From contig OY744463.1 in the NCBI GenBank assembly GCA_963556145.1, forward strand, positions 4,340,001-4,404,000: 64,000 nucleotides of DNA, given 5' to 3'. Every line of letters begins with the position of its first letter. Position 1 is the first letter of the stretch. The notes beneath the pieces were generated by a model that was not told where the DNA came from, ran no database searches, and was given only the letters and a program-made list of their open reading frames with translations. This document shows positions 35,121 to 45,000 of the stretch, one piece after another. The stretch is from Hygrocybe punicea. Taxonomy: Eukaryota; Basidiomycota; Agaricomycetes; Agaricales; Hygrophoraceae. A program made the position numbers and the translations under genes.

Positions 35121-36474
35121 ATGACTTCTTGTATCAATGTGGATTCAGGATCATTGCAAAGACAGATTGGAACAGAACAGTCCTTGTTTTCTAGCAATCA
35201 AGTACTTTGCGAGGAAAGTTCCACTCCTCCAACGAATGCATCTACAGCACCGGATTTCTCTGTTAGATTGGATATCACTCAACAATGCAAGCTCATACTC
35301 AACACTTTCAGGAGAGGGGGAACCACGAAAGCGCAAACCTTCCTTGCGCTCGCGGACACCATTCCTGGTGCCAGAGATACAGACAGTCCCAGAAGCACCG
35401 CTCTTGCTTCCTACCTTGAAATGCTCGACAGATATGACACCTCCGGAATCGACACCATTACTCAACCGGTTGTCTCACAACTGATCGACCTGTTGACTCT
35501 CCCCCACCGATCGAACCGAACTCTCCTCGAGCGCATATCTCTCGCGACTCCTCTGTTAAACCGGACAACATTTCCAAGCACAGAAAAATTGATGACTCCT
35601 TGCTTCCATGGACCATCGCCAACCTTATTGGCGACTCAACCCTCAGTCCAGAACTCATGAAGACTCGGCGACTCTTACTCGAGTATTCCAATACGTCCTC
35701 AGCTCTCTTCTCAACTCCACAAGCCACATCTCGTTTCCAGAATCCGAGTGGATGGCCCTTATCAAGGGACAATCCATCAACCTTGACAAAGTCATCACTC
35801 ACCATCACTCAATCTCCCACGACATGCGAACATCCCAAAAGCTTGGAGATGGAATTGAGCTCTGGTTTGGATCCTCTGACCCCATCAAGTCCGTCAAAAC
35901 CATTGGAGAGTGGGTCGTCGCATGGGGTAAAGCCTCTGAAGCTACCACCTGGGTCTTTCCGCACCGTGAAACCGAATTGTGTAGCTACCAACATTACATC
36001 CTGGAACTCTTCAACAGTGCACACACCTCCATACACAAAAGAGTCATCCTCCTCGACCGCAAGATTTGCACAGAAATCATGTCCCGCTGCAATCTCCTCC
36101 TTACCGATTTCCCATCGTTTTCCCATTGGGAACGATCTTATCTCTCCGAGTTTGGCACCAGATTCCTCACCTCCTCGTCCTCACCCTGTCGTGACTCCTG
36201 GATCTCTCTGGGTGCCCACAACTGTTCCCGGAATGATGCTAAGAAGAAACCGGAGCCTTGCAGATGTTTCAACGAAGGGATATGCCCTTCCTCTGCCTCC
36301 CAGTGCCACTACTCTCACCTCTGCTGCATATATAAGGCAAGTCCAAAGTTGGGAATCGAATCTGATGAGATCCGTCTCCTATAATTGGAACTCTGGGGCT
36401 TATGAGGCTGCCGGATTTGGTCTGAAAGTGGCTGTGACAAAGTGGCATACATCGAATCACGTCAGTCACATCGG
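35121..36474 (+). pseudogene. Frameshifted gag-like CCCH zinc-finger ORF of a mobile element
   Basis: The reading frame starts with MTSCINVDSG and stays open for 180 codons. It then must change frame near 35580 and again near 35690 to keep matching a protein family frequent in Agaricomycete mobile elements. Recognisable pieces are PWTIANLIGDSTLSPEL, FPESEWMALIKGQSINLD, TIGEWVVAWGKASEATTWVFPHR, and a CCCH-like finger CRCFNEGICPSSASQCHYSHLC. The second zinc knuckle that normally follows is missing and a stop comes at about 36384. With at least two frameshifts this is a relic. It is probably the nucleocapsid-like protein of a DIRS/Ngaro-type or related element, though no reverse transcriptase or recombinase is nearby. 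An LTR element begins at its 3' side. Confidence 0.6.
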
Positions 36475-36712
36475 TGTAGTGAACGCGGCCTGGGTAGGTG
36501 CGGATTCATGTTTGCGAGCACTGTCAATGGGATAGAAACCCAAAACTCAACTTGTTTGTAACTATGTACACAAGCCACTATATAGGTACTGTATAGTATC
36601 TATAAATGAACTGTGGTGAAGAAATGGTGAAGTGGGATTGTAAAGAAGATAAGGTAAACTGTAACAATAGGAAATAAGAGAATACACATGCAGAGAGATA
36701 TCAATCTCTACA
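36475..36712 (-). repeat. Left LTR (3' LTR in element orientation)
   Basis: 238 bp, starting TGTAGTGAACGC and ending ATCTCTACA. It contains an 18-bp segment around GTCAATGGGATAG that is absent from the partner LTR. Confidence 0.85.
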
Positions 36713-36858
36713 TCCACTAGGGACACAAATAGAGACTGTCCTCAGTCTCACACAACGCAAGGAAGAAAGAAATAGGGAAAAGAAAAAGAAAAATGGGGAG
36801 GGAGGGAAGGGACAATACTGAAAACAAAACAAACAAAACAAAACACAATCCAATCAAC

Positions 36859-37884
36859 TCAACAATAATCTTCCAACACATAACCTTCCAACTTCTCTAA
36901 CCGATCAGCCAACTTTACCATTTTCTGCTCCAAAACCTTGAGGGCCTTAAGGGATAACAATGCTGACTTGAGCGCAAGCAAAGTTGAAGTGGGTATGTCA
37001 TCAATGGCAGTAGACTCCAGGTTGGATGGTGGAGAGGACATAACCTCAAATAGGCCAGTGTGAACTCGTGAATAGGGACTGTCATGGAGGCCATTTTCGA
37101 AGGGAGAGGACACATGGGGAGGTGATGAGGGTGAGGGAGGTGACAGAGAAGGCCTATTTGGGGATCGGATGCATTTTTCTGGGGCTGACACGGATGCAGA
37201 CGGTGACGGCATGTCAATACCTAATGCCAGAGAGGGCGCAGACACAGACGGCAGGCGAAATGGGGGCGAAATGGAGGTGGAAACGCTGGGAGACATTGAA
37301 AATGGCGTCTGCAGGGCGCTAGCGCAGTTTCCTGGGGATGGCGTGGGCTCAGACGGTGGGGGCTTGTTACGGTTAGCCTCTGGGGATGACAATGGGGGTG
37401 TAGGTGAAGACGGGGGGCGATTTGAGATGGAAACAGGGGAGGATGCGTCAATATGCACGTTATCGTCATGTTGGCGGGCACGGACGCATTCTTCCGGGGA
37501 CGACGCGGGCACAGACAATGGCGGCATGGTGTGGCTTGTTGCTGGGGACAAGGGAGAGGGTGTGGATGACGACGGGGGCTGAAAGGAGAGTGGAACGGGG
37601 GTGGGGTCGTCAAAATGCACATGGATGCATTTTCCTGGGGCTGGCATGGGCACAGACAGTGACGGTGTGTCACGGTTGGCCTCTGGGGATGATGGCAGGT
37701 ATGTAGGCACAAACGGTGGGCGAAACGAGACAGAAATGGAGGTGGACACGTCAATATGCGTGTTTTCAATGCGTTGGGGCATGTGGGCAGGTCGTCCTGA
37801 GGCTGGCGAGGGCGCAGATGGTAGGGGCGCATCACAGTTCATCTCCGGGGACGACAGCGTGTCCGTAGGTGCAAATGGGGGCAA
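36859..37884 (-). CDS. Pro/Ser-rich modular ORF of the LTR element
   Basis: Uninterrupted frame of 341 codons on the element's sense strand, starting MPPFAPTDTLSSPEMN. It consists of about six diverged modules of roughly 45 residues. Each has a version of PPxxPTxxLSSPEANR, then a short Pro-rich step with PxPGKC or SPEEC, then a charged stretch with HIDxSxSVSIS. The last 70 residues are different: Leu/Lys-rich, predicted helical (LLALKSALLSLKALKVLEQK), with a possible coiled coil to the end. A single cysteine recurs in each module. I know no family with this layout. It might be a structural gag substitute, but that is only a guess from its position in an LTR element. Confidence 0.5.
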   Translation of the reverse strand: MPPFAPTDTLSSPEMNCDAPLPSAPSPASGRPAHMPQRIENTHIDVSTSISVSFRPPFVPTYLPSSPEANRDTPSLSVPMPAPGKCIHVHFDDPTPVPLSFQPPSSSTPSPLSPATSHTMPPLSVPASSPEECVRARQHDDNVHIDASSPVSISNRPPSSPTPPLSSPEANRNKPPPSEPTPSPGNCASALQTPFSMSPSVSTSISPPFRLPSVSAPSLALGIDMPSPSASVSAPEKCIRSPNRPSLSPPSPSSPPHVSSPFENGLHDSPYSRVHTGLFEVMSSPPSNLESTAIDDIPTSTLLALKSALLSLKALKVLEQKMVKLADRLEKLEGYVLEDYC

Positions 37885-39398
37885 TTTGAGCCGGAAATGA
37901 GGGGGGACGTGTGTTACGGATCGCTTCTGCAGCGGGCTCTGGCAACAATCAACTTAACCGGGGATCGGTTTTCAGAGGAAAGAAGAGCAGTTTCATTGTT
38001 GCTTATAACTAAGACAACACTGCTACAAGTGGGGGGGGGTCAAGGTCTAATGTCATTGCGAGCCGTGGGGGTTACCCAAGACAAGGGGTCTGCCCCAAGA
38101 ACCAGACTAAACGTAAGGAAAAGAAAGAAGAAAAAGTCCGAACCAACAACAAGAACAGTATATATAGTGACTGGTCTTGAGGGGAGGTAAATAGAAATGC
38201 AACCATGAAGCTACAACATGTCCAACTATACCATGTGTTCACCATGAGACAGACATGAGGTGTCCTCATGTCGATGTTCTCGCGATCTAACTGGAGGCCC
38301 GGGTGTCGTTGAGAATGGAAGAGGTCCGGATGACTCGGATGATTTGTCATCGGATCATGTGACATGCAGAAATTCTAATTCGGGGTCTATACTTGCTGTA
38401 ACAGGCAAGTGCGCAGTCTGGCAAGTGCAATGCACAGTCGGGTTGCAGAGGGGTATTGTCCAGTGTGGGATTGGTGAAGGGAATGTCTTGAGGTAGCAGG
38501 GATATAGCAACAAGGTCGGTATAAAGGAAAACAAAGGAATGTATGGAGGGAAAACCAACTAGGATGGTGGGATAGTCGAGGTCAGACATGTGAACAGCAT
38601 AAGCTGTACCAGATGATGATGTCTGTGTCAATGACGTATCAAGGGGTGATGTCTTGTCCTGTCTGTGGAACAATGCGGTCCACCTGCTGTCGGTATTTGT
38701 CCGAGAAAGGGTATTGTTATAAACGAATGTGGGAGGTATCAAGGTTATAGATGGAAAAGGATAAATGAACGTGGGTCCAGGTTTCGAGTCATGGCACAGG
38801 TGACAAGCTGTGGGAACAAGTCGTCGGGTACTGCATTGAAGCGATGTCGTGTGAACAATATGTGATAGGGATTGGTTCACTGTTTGGGAAGTCGTATGGT
38901 CTGTGGTCGAAGTCCAAAAGCATGTGCTTCGGTGATGGTCGGATTAGAGAGAACAGTGAAATGTCCTGTGATCAAGGATTGTTCAGGGCATGCGTGCAGG
39001 TGAGGAATGTCGTCGGATCGTCAGGGAGGATAATGGTAGGCACAGGGTATGAATATGGAAACCAAATATCTGAGAATGGCAATTGTCAATTACGTGTCGA
39101 TATATTGTCGAGGTGGAAGTCAGAAGTATCAATGGCGGAAGGGTTTTGGTACCGATGCCAAAGATAGATCATAACAAGGTAAAAACCGATAAGGAAGGTG
39201 ATGGCGATGCTGCCAATGATGATTACGGTGATTAGCTGTGTCGGGAGTACAGCCATTGAGAATCGGTTTGTCGTGGGATGAAGTCAACAATATGTCAGGG
39301 CAAGGGAAAAAATAATAGCGATGATGTCCATTAGCAAGGAGACTATTTGGGTACAGTGAGGTCACGTGGGGATGTGTCCATGGTCGGTCTGGATTGTT

Positions 39399-39851
39399 CT
39401 AGAAGAAGGGACAAAAAGAGAACAAGAACAAGAAAATACAGGGATGTCCAAATGAAGAAACAATGATGTTGAAAAGAATACAAAGGACAACAAGAAATAA
39501 AAAAAGGAAGGTGTGCAGTGCAGAATCGTCATGGTAGGTATCAGAATGGGCATCGGGGTTGGAAGCGGAGTTGGAAATGTAACAACGTGTCGATACGCGT
39601 GTTAACGTTGCATTGGCGCGTGCGGACATGTTTTCCTGCATGGCAACCACAGGAACGACGGGGGACGTACCTATGACCGTACATGCAACATCCGTTGCAT
39701 TGGGTTTGTCTTCCTTCATCTACAAATCGTCTGTTATGCGTCAGACGTGCGTGAGGCGCTCCTTGTTGGATGGGCTCATTGCGGCCGTTCTGGGGCTTTC
39801 CGGGCACGGTTTTTCGAGCGGGATCTGTGGGGCGTTGAATGCCGGGTCCAT
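39399..39851 (-). CDS. Possible two-exon membrane-protein ORF of the LTR element
   Basis: On the minus strand an ATG at 39851 opens MDPAFNAPQIPLEKPC. After about 37 codons the frame stops, and a second frame starting near 39719 continues with KPNATDVACTVIGTSPVV and ends in a long hydrophobic run (FLFLFLVVLCILFNIIVSSFG). A splice or frameshift between the two is needed. It may be a proline-rich protein with a C-terminal membrane anchor, or chance open frame. Confidence 0.25.
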
Positions 39852-40186
39852 TGGATGTGCTAAAATGATTGTGGGTGGTGGGATTAGTGAAATAAAAGGG
39901 GAACACGAAGGGGGGGCTGTATTGGGGACCATGTGATGTGGCTGTGACGGCATGACAAAAAGGCCAAAGGGCCAAGTTCTGCGGCCCAGGAGGTGCAACG
40001 GGTACGAAATAACCATACGGAGGTGTCAAAAACATCAGAAATAGGGCCTGAGAGCTGGTGGGAGACTGGAGGTGCTCGAAATGCAGCCAAATATGGCGCA
40101 CTGTTGCTGTCAAAAGGGAGAGAAAGGTGTAAAAATGCCAAAAAATGGCAAAGTCAAAGAGAAAAGGGTGAAGTGAGCTTGACAAT

Positions 40187-40203
40187 CCTTGCGGTGGGCT
40201 CCA
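40187..40203 (-). other. Probable primer-binding site of the LTR element
   Basis: Two bases inside the right LTR on the minus strand is TGGAGCCCACCGCAAGG. It begins with TGG, the complement of a tRNA CCA end, at the expected distance from the LTR. The tRNA species was not identified. Confidence 0.5.
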
Positions 40204-40205
40204 GT

Positions 40206-40425
40206 TGTAGTGAACGCAGCCTGGGTAGGCACGGATTCGTGTTTGCAAGCACCCAAAACTCAACTTGTTTGTAACTATGTACACAAGCCACTATATAGGT
40301 ACTGTATAGTATCTATAAATGAACTGTGGTGAAGAAATGGTGAAGTGGGATTGTAAAGAAGATAAGGTAAACTGTAACAATAGGAAATAAGAGAATATGC
40401 ATGCAGAGAGATATCAATCTCTACA
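40206..40425 (-). repeat. Right LTR (5' LTR in element orientation)
   Basis: 220 bp, starting TGTAGTGAACGC and ending CTCTACA. It matches the left LTR except for an 18-bp deletion and a handful of substitutions. Confidence 0.85.
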
Positions 40426-40549
40426 TCGGGTCACGTCACGTCAGGTTATGTTGGGTTGGAATAGGAGTCGTTTGGAGGTGTTGGGTTCATCCAGATTTGT
40501 GTTATATCAGTGATATGGACTCAGGGGAACATTGAGTCTCTACATCATT

Positions 40550-40571
40550 GGAGTAGGTAGAGTCCTACTCC
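40550..40571. repeat. Short perfect inverted repeat
   Basis: GGAGTAGG-TAGAGT-CCTACTCC forms an 8-bp stem with a 6-nt loop. It lies between the LTR element and the Plavaka relic and may mark an element end. Confidence 0.7.
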
Positions 40572-41312
40572 ATGGATCAGTCAAGGTCACAAAGCTGTCT
40601 ACTACAAGTCTAATCAAGTGGCACAATCAGGAGTGGCCTTTCGTAGCTCCTGGCCCAGTTTGATGATGGCATCAATAATCAGCTGTGCAACAAGATCTTT
40701 CACTCCAGAGTCCCAAATGGCTGCTGTTAACTTCATGGCAACATTCAGCTCCAGTGACATTAACAGCTATTTGAAGACAGGTCCATATTCATCTTCACAT
40801 GAGTGTGGCTTCCCTTCCTGTCAACCATATGTCAGTCAATGACAGCATTAGTTATTGATTAGTTACCTCAAATAGCTTCACAAACCCTTCTTCGGAGCAC
40901 TTATATTCCTGAGTACCAAGTGCGGCAGAAGTGGTTGGTGGCAAGTCCAGCACAACTGCATATTTCCACTTGCATTGGGTTGTCAGCAGCCCAGAGGTGC
41001 CCATATGGCTGCAACATGACTTCTTCTTTTCCTGCACAGTCCCACACAATGACAGGGTTGGCAAAGGCATGTCTGATATGAAATTTGAGATGTAGTAATC
41101 ATGAAAATGGAGGCTCTTACTTGACTGAGCTGCAGACACCTTGCATTATTTCTAATGGTGTGGCATTCGGTGACATAGCTACAAAATGAACATGAAACTC
41201 CTCCAATAGTTTTTCCCTTGGTAATCCACCATTCAACATGTAGCACAAGAAGTGTTTGCTCCACTGCTTTGACTTATTGCCTGATACATCATCAATAAAG
41301 ATGATAAGTGGG

Positions 41313-41320
41313 ATGGAGTA
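41313..41320. repeat. Target site duplication of hAT-1, left copy
   Basis: ATGGAGTA, repeated exactly at 49449-49456. Eight bases is the length expected for hAT transposases. Confidence 0.93.
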
Positions 41321-41344
41321 TAGTGTTGCCGAAGTTCGGTTCGG
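41321..41344 (+). repeat. hAT-1 left terminal inverted repeat
   Basis: Begins TAGTGTTGCCGAAG. Pairs with 49425-49448 with two mismatches over 24 bp. Confidence 0.92.
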
Positions 41345-41502
41345 TCCGGTTTTTCGACTTTTTTGGAAAACCGGAACCGGAACCGAAACCGTTGGTTCGG
41401 TTCAGCCAAATGCCGAACCGGAACCGGAACCGCGTCGAACGGTTTCAACGCGTTCGGTCTGCGTTCGAACGCGGTTCGAACCGCGAACCAACCTCCAAAT
41501 CT

Positions 41503-41554
41503 CCTCGTGAAGACCAGGCGCACATCAATTGATGTGGCGCTGGGTTTCACGAGG
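41503..41554. repeat. Palindrome P1, copy 1 (in hAT-1)
   Basis: 52-bp near-perfect palindrome. Its perfect core CACATCAATTGATGTG is at 41521-41536 and its outer arms are CCTCGTGAA and TTCACGAGG. Two related copies lie in hAT-2. Confidence 0.85.
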
Positions 41555-41880
41555 GAAGCAGGAGGTGGGATGGGAGGTGGGGTGGTTGTAGCTTCAGGCT
41601 GGGGCATCTTCGGGCCCGGTACGGTGCATTGGCGGGCGGATGGAGGCGGGATGGTCGAAGGCGTTGTAGTAGTGGTGCCTGTCATGTCACGTGACCTGGA
41701 CCTTAGTCAGTAGCCAGTTCCGGATGTAGTAGACAGTTCTCTATCCCATCCACCTTGACCTTTCTGTGTGATTCCGTCCCTGATCCTGAGAGGTCCCTCG
41801 GGACCACTCCAGCGTGGACCGTGCCTGTCTGCGGTGGTGGGGAAAATTCGACAGCAAACGAAAAAAGACTTACCTGGCAA

Positions 41881-41906
41881 CCGGGGTGGGTGCACCACTC
41901 TCCCGG
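41881..41906. repeat. Palindrome P2, copy 1 (in hAT-1)
   Basis: Imperfect palindrome centred on GGGTGGGTGCACCACTC. On the minus strand it is followed at once by a donor-like CCAG|GTAAGT (41877-41868). Three related copies are at 48675, 52358 and 52778. Confidence 0.75.
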
Positions 41907-41926
41907 CCAGTTCTCTCGCTTTCCGC
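41905..41926 (+). repeat. 22-bp direct duplication at the gypsy insertion point, left copy
   Basis: GGCCAGTTCTCTCGCTTTCC plus GC is repeated exactly at 48480-48501, just beyond the right target duplication of the gypsy element. Before insertion the two copies were adjacent, so the retroelement landed at a tandem duplication. Confidence 0.85.
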
Positions 41927-42083
41927 TGGAGTGGTCTGGAGTCTCGGACGTCTAACGAAGAACTGAGTCTCGAGTCTCGAAGGTCGTGGATTGGTTGGGT
42001 TGTCTTCTAGCTACTTTGGGAACCAACAAACAACACGAACCGTGGGAACTGAGTCACGTGACACAGCCCTCGCTACTACTCCA
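41927..42083 (-). repeat. Gypsy 3' LTR (left in the window)
   Basis: 157 bp, TGGAGTGGTCTGG to CTACTACTCCA, identical to the partner LTR. Contains a GTCACGTGAC palindrome near its end, the kind of E-box that bHLH factors can bind. Confidence 0.95.
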
Positions 42084-42099
42084 AGTGCCCCCTTTCTTC
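42084..42099 (-). promoter_or_regulatory. Polypurine tract of the gypsy element
   Basis: On the minus strand GAAGAAAGGGGGC directly precedes the 3' LTR (four bases, CACT, between). This is where the plus-strand primer of reverse transcription is normally formed. The pol stop codon TGA (42100-42098) overlaps its first bases. Confidence 0.75.
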
Positions 42100-45000
42100 A
42101 TAGCGACGCCCTCGTCGCTACGTCGTCAGCCTCAACACCATCTCCCGATGCCAGCTCTCTATCCTCATCGTCTGCAACCTCCATCCCTTCGCCGTGGTCG
42201 TTTGTGGGTGTGGTATCGTCAGCAAGCAGACGATCATGCTCTGCTTGGGCCATTCTCGTTCCATCTCGTGGCTCAAACGATCGGAGGCGGCGTGCATTAA
42301 AAACGCCAGACAGTGGTACGCCGTCGAGTGTCTCCAAAACATATGAGTTGCGCAGGCGGGACACCACACGCCGGGGTACGGACCACAGAGGGACCAACTT
42401 CCGTACACTGGAAAAGACATTAATCAGATCACTTCGATAGACTTGTACAAGTTGTCCAGTTTTAAATATAACTTCTCTGGGTGCCCTCCTAAGGACTTTG
42501 GCGTCAAATGAGGCCTTGCGGTTCGCTGCGTGGTCTACAGCGCAGGCTAGGCCGTCGAGTCGCGTTTGGTCGGCGTATGCTAGGTGGATTGCTATGTCAG
42601 CATCGGAGGGAATGGGCATTGTTTCTGGTTCGCCGGTGCCTTGTGGGTTTGTGATGAGTCCCAGTAGTAATTCATTCGGGGAGAATTTGAGACTTGGTAG
42701 GATGCGGTCGGAGAGGTTTTTTACGGCAGCGTTCAGGTGCTGGGGCCAGTTCTTGGGGATGTCTTTTGTTGCCATCCTGTCGTATTCGTCTTCGCCAAGG
42801 CCGGGTGCACACAGCCGTTTGAGTGTACTCAGCAGTATCTTGTTTGAGCCCTCGATCAGGCCATTTATCCAGGGTGAGTAAGCGGCTACGACGTGGTGTT
42901 TAGTGCCAATGCTGTCACAGTAATTGCGCACCAGTTCGCAATCAAAGTGGGAGCCGCCGTCGGACATGAATACCTCCGGCGTTATGAACGTGTTCCTGAT
43001 GTGTTCGAGGCTGTCGACGGTGGCTTTCCCTGTAGCGGACTTCACTTTGAACGCGAACAATTTCCTAGAGAAGACGTCAGCGTATAAACCAATTTTTGTG
43101 AAACCCCCTTTTCCCGTCGGCATGGAAGTGTAATCCCCCACCAGGAGCTCGAACGGTCGGCGCCGGACTATGGGTTGGAGCAGTGCGTGTAGGTGTGTGT
43201 TGCCGAAATTTTTGCAGCGGCTGCACTCGCGGATTGCTTTCGTGATTGATGCGTCTAAAAAGGGGCTACATATCCTGTCCAATAGCTGCATCTTGATGGC
43301 GTCACGGCCCATGTGAGTTTTTTCGTGCTCGACTTTAGCAAGCGCGACGGCTTCTGTTTTGGTTATACACTCCCTGCGTGATGCTGCCCGCGCCGGTGTG
43401 ATGCCTCCAAGTTTCCACAAGCGTCCGTCGTCGATGAAGAAATCTTTTGCGCGATGGGCCGCACGCCGTTGATCGCGCTCTGGGGCGTCGTCTGGTATGC
43501 CTACGAGGGCATCGACGACTTCTACAAAGACGCGTTCGTCTTCGAAGCGATCCCGTAATGTCCTGTGTAATTCAGAAGCAGATTCGCCCACCGTGAACAT
43601 GTCGTATTCCAGGCCACGCGCCGTCTCCCAGTCTGGGGAAACCGACCAATCGCTACCGTCATTCAGGATGCGGGGAAGTTCCTCGTCTTTTCGACTCAGG
43701 GCGTCTCCGACCAGGTTGGTTTTCCCTGGTATATGGCGGACGTCAATAATCTGGTGGGCCAAGACCCCGTCCCGCCAGCGGGCGTGTGTTGCATTGAGAT
43801 CCGGGCTGAGTAATACGTCACGGAGGGCTTGGCAGTCGGTTTCCAGCTCGACTGGGAAACCCCACACGATGTCGTCAAATTTGTCCAACGCGAACTTGAG
43901 GGCCGCGAATTCTAGGAGGAAGGGTTTGTAGCGTTCTTCCGCTGTGGAGGTGCGCTTCGAGGCGTATGCTATAGGGTGCAACTTGCTGACCACTTTGCCG
44001 CCGGGTCGTGTTACCACGATGCGCTGGGATAGAACACCGCCGAATCCTTCCTTGCAGCCGTCGGTGGTTATGATGAATGGGGTGCCGTCAAATCGAGGAG
44101 CCACCAGAACGGGGTTGGTCGTGAGAGCGGTTTTCAGGTCGAGGAAACATTTTTGGTGTTTTTCGGTCCACTTATCAGCCAATTTGACCTTCCGCAATGC
44201 TGCTCGGTACGCTGCCTTCCCGGCGTGCTTGGGTATGTCGACGGATCGTAGGAGGTCGGACAGCGGCTGGGCCAGCTTGGCGTATCCGTGGATTAGATCC
44301 CTAAAGTAGCCCGTTAACCCCAGAAAGCCGGATAGGCCTAAGAGGTCGGGGGGTCTCCGCCAGCTGACGACTGCGGTTAGCTTGGCCTCGTCTGCTTGAA
44401 CACCGTCCGGTCCAACCTTGGACCCCGCGAATATCATTTCTGACATGAAAAACTTCGATTTCTTGGCAGAGAGGGACAGGCCGGCTTCCCGGACCCTCTG
44501 GAAGAAGCGTCTCGTGCGATTGAGCATGTCTTCGAACTCGTCCCCTGCCATGCCTCCGTCATCCACGAATAGCTCGAGTTGCAGAGCGGTAAGTATGTCG
44601 CCGAGTGCTTGTGCGGTGACGTGTGCAAACGTGGAGGGGGCGCCGGTGAGGCCGAAAGGCATTCGCTTCTGTGTGAAAAATCCTCTGCCCTCGATGTAGA
44701 ATGCGAGGTACGGCCGGGTGTCCTGTGGTATCATGACAGCGTAGAAGCCCGAGGCGAAATCGAATCCGTGGACCCACCTGTGGCCGCTTAGGCGTCGCTG
44801 CTTCATCCGTATGTCGCCCTGGGGCATCGGGAAAACTTGGGTGACCCTGTTGAGCATGTTGTAGTTTTGGCAGAACCGCCATTTCGCCGGGTGCTGTTCT
44901 TCCTTGTCGGGGCCGGCTGGTGTTGGGCGTGGTTCCATGTTGTGGGCTGGTGGGAATCCGTGGGCTATACATTCGTCGTTGACGCGATGACGGAGCTCTT

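Larger units (their letters stand above)
36475..40425 (-). mobile_element. Non-autonomous LTR retroelement, 3.95 kb
   Basis: Bounded by direct repeats of 238 and 220 bp that begin TGTAG and end CTACA, and flanked by a 4-bp duplication TCGG (36471-36474 and 40426-40429). On the minus strand, two bases after the repeat, the sequence TGGAGCCCACCGCAAGG (40203-40187) looks like a tRNA primer-binding site, so the element is read right to left. No protease, reverse transcriptase, RNase H or integrase motif is present. Instead the minus strand carries unfamiliar ORFs, the best being a Pro/Ser-rich one at 36859-37884. The LTRs differ by one 18-bp indel and several substitutions, so the insertion is not recent. 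Confidence 0.8.

Noticed and set aside
35600..36535. 311-codon frame on the plus strand through the gag-like relic
   Set aside because: Only its first 30 codons match the family; the rest is the +1 shadow of the true (frameshifted) reading frame and enters the LTR.
37169..37582. 137-codon Gly/Asp-rich plus-strand frame
   Set aside because: Antisense shadow of the Pro/Ser-rich modular ORF.
39541..40284. 247-codon minus-strand frame covering the right LTR and interior of the LTR element
   Set aside because: It starts inside the LTR and overlaps, in another frame, the more protein-like MDPAFNAP frame. Composition is erratic and there is no start signal.
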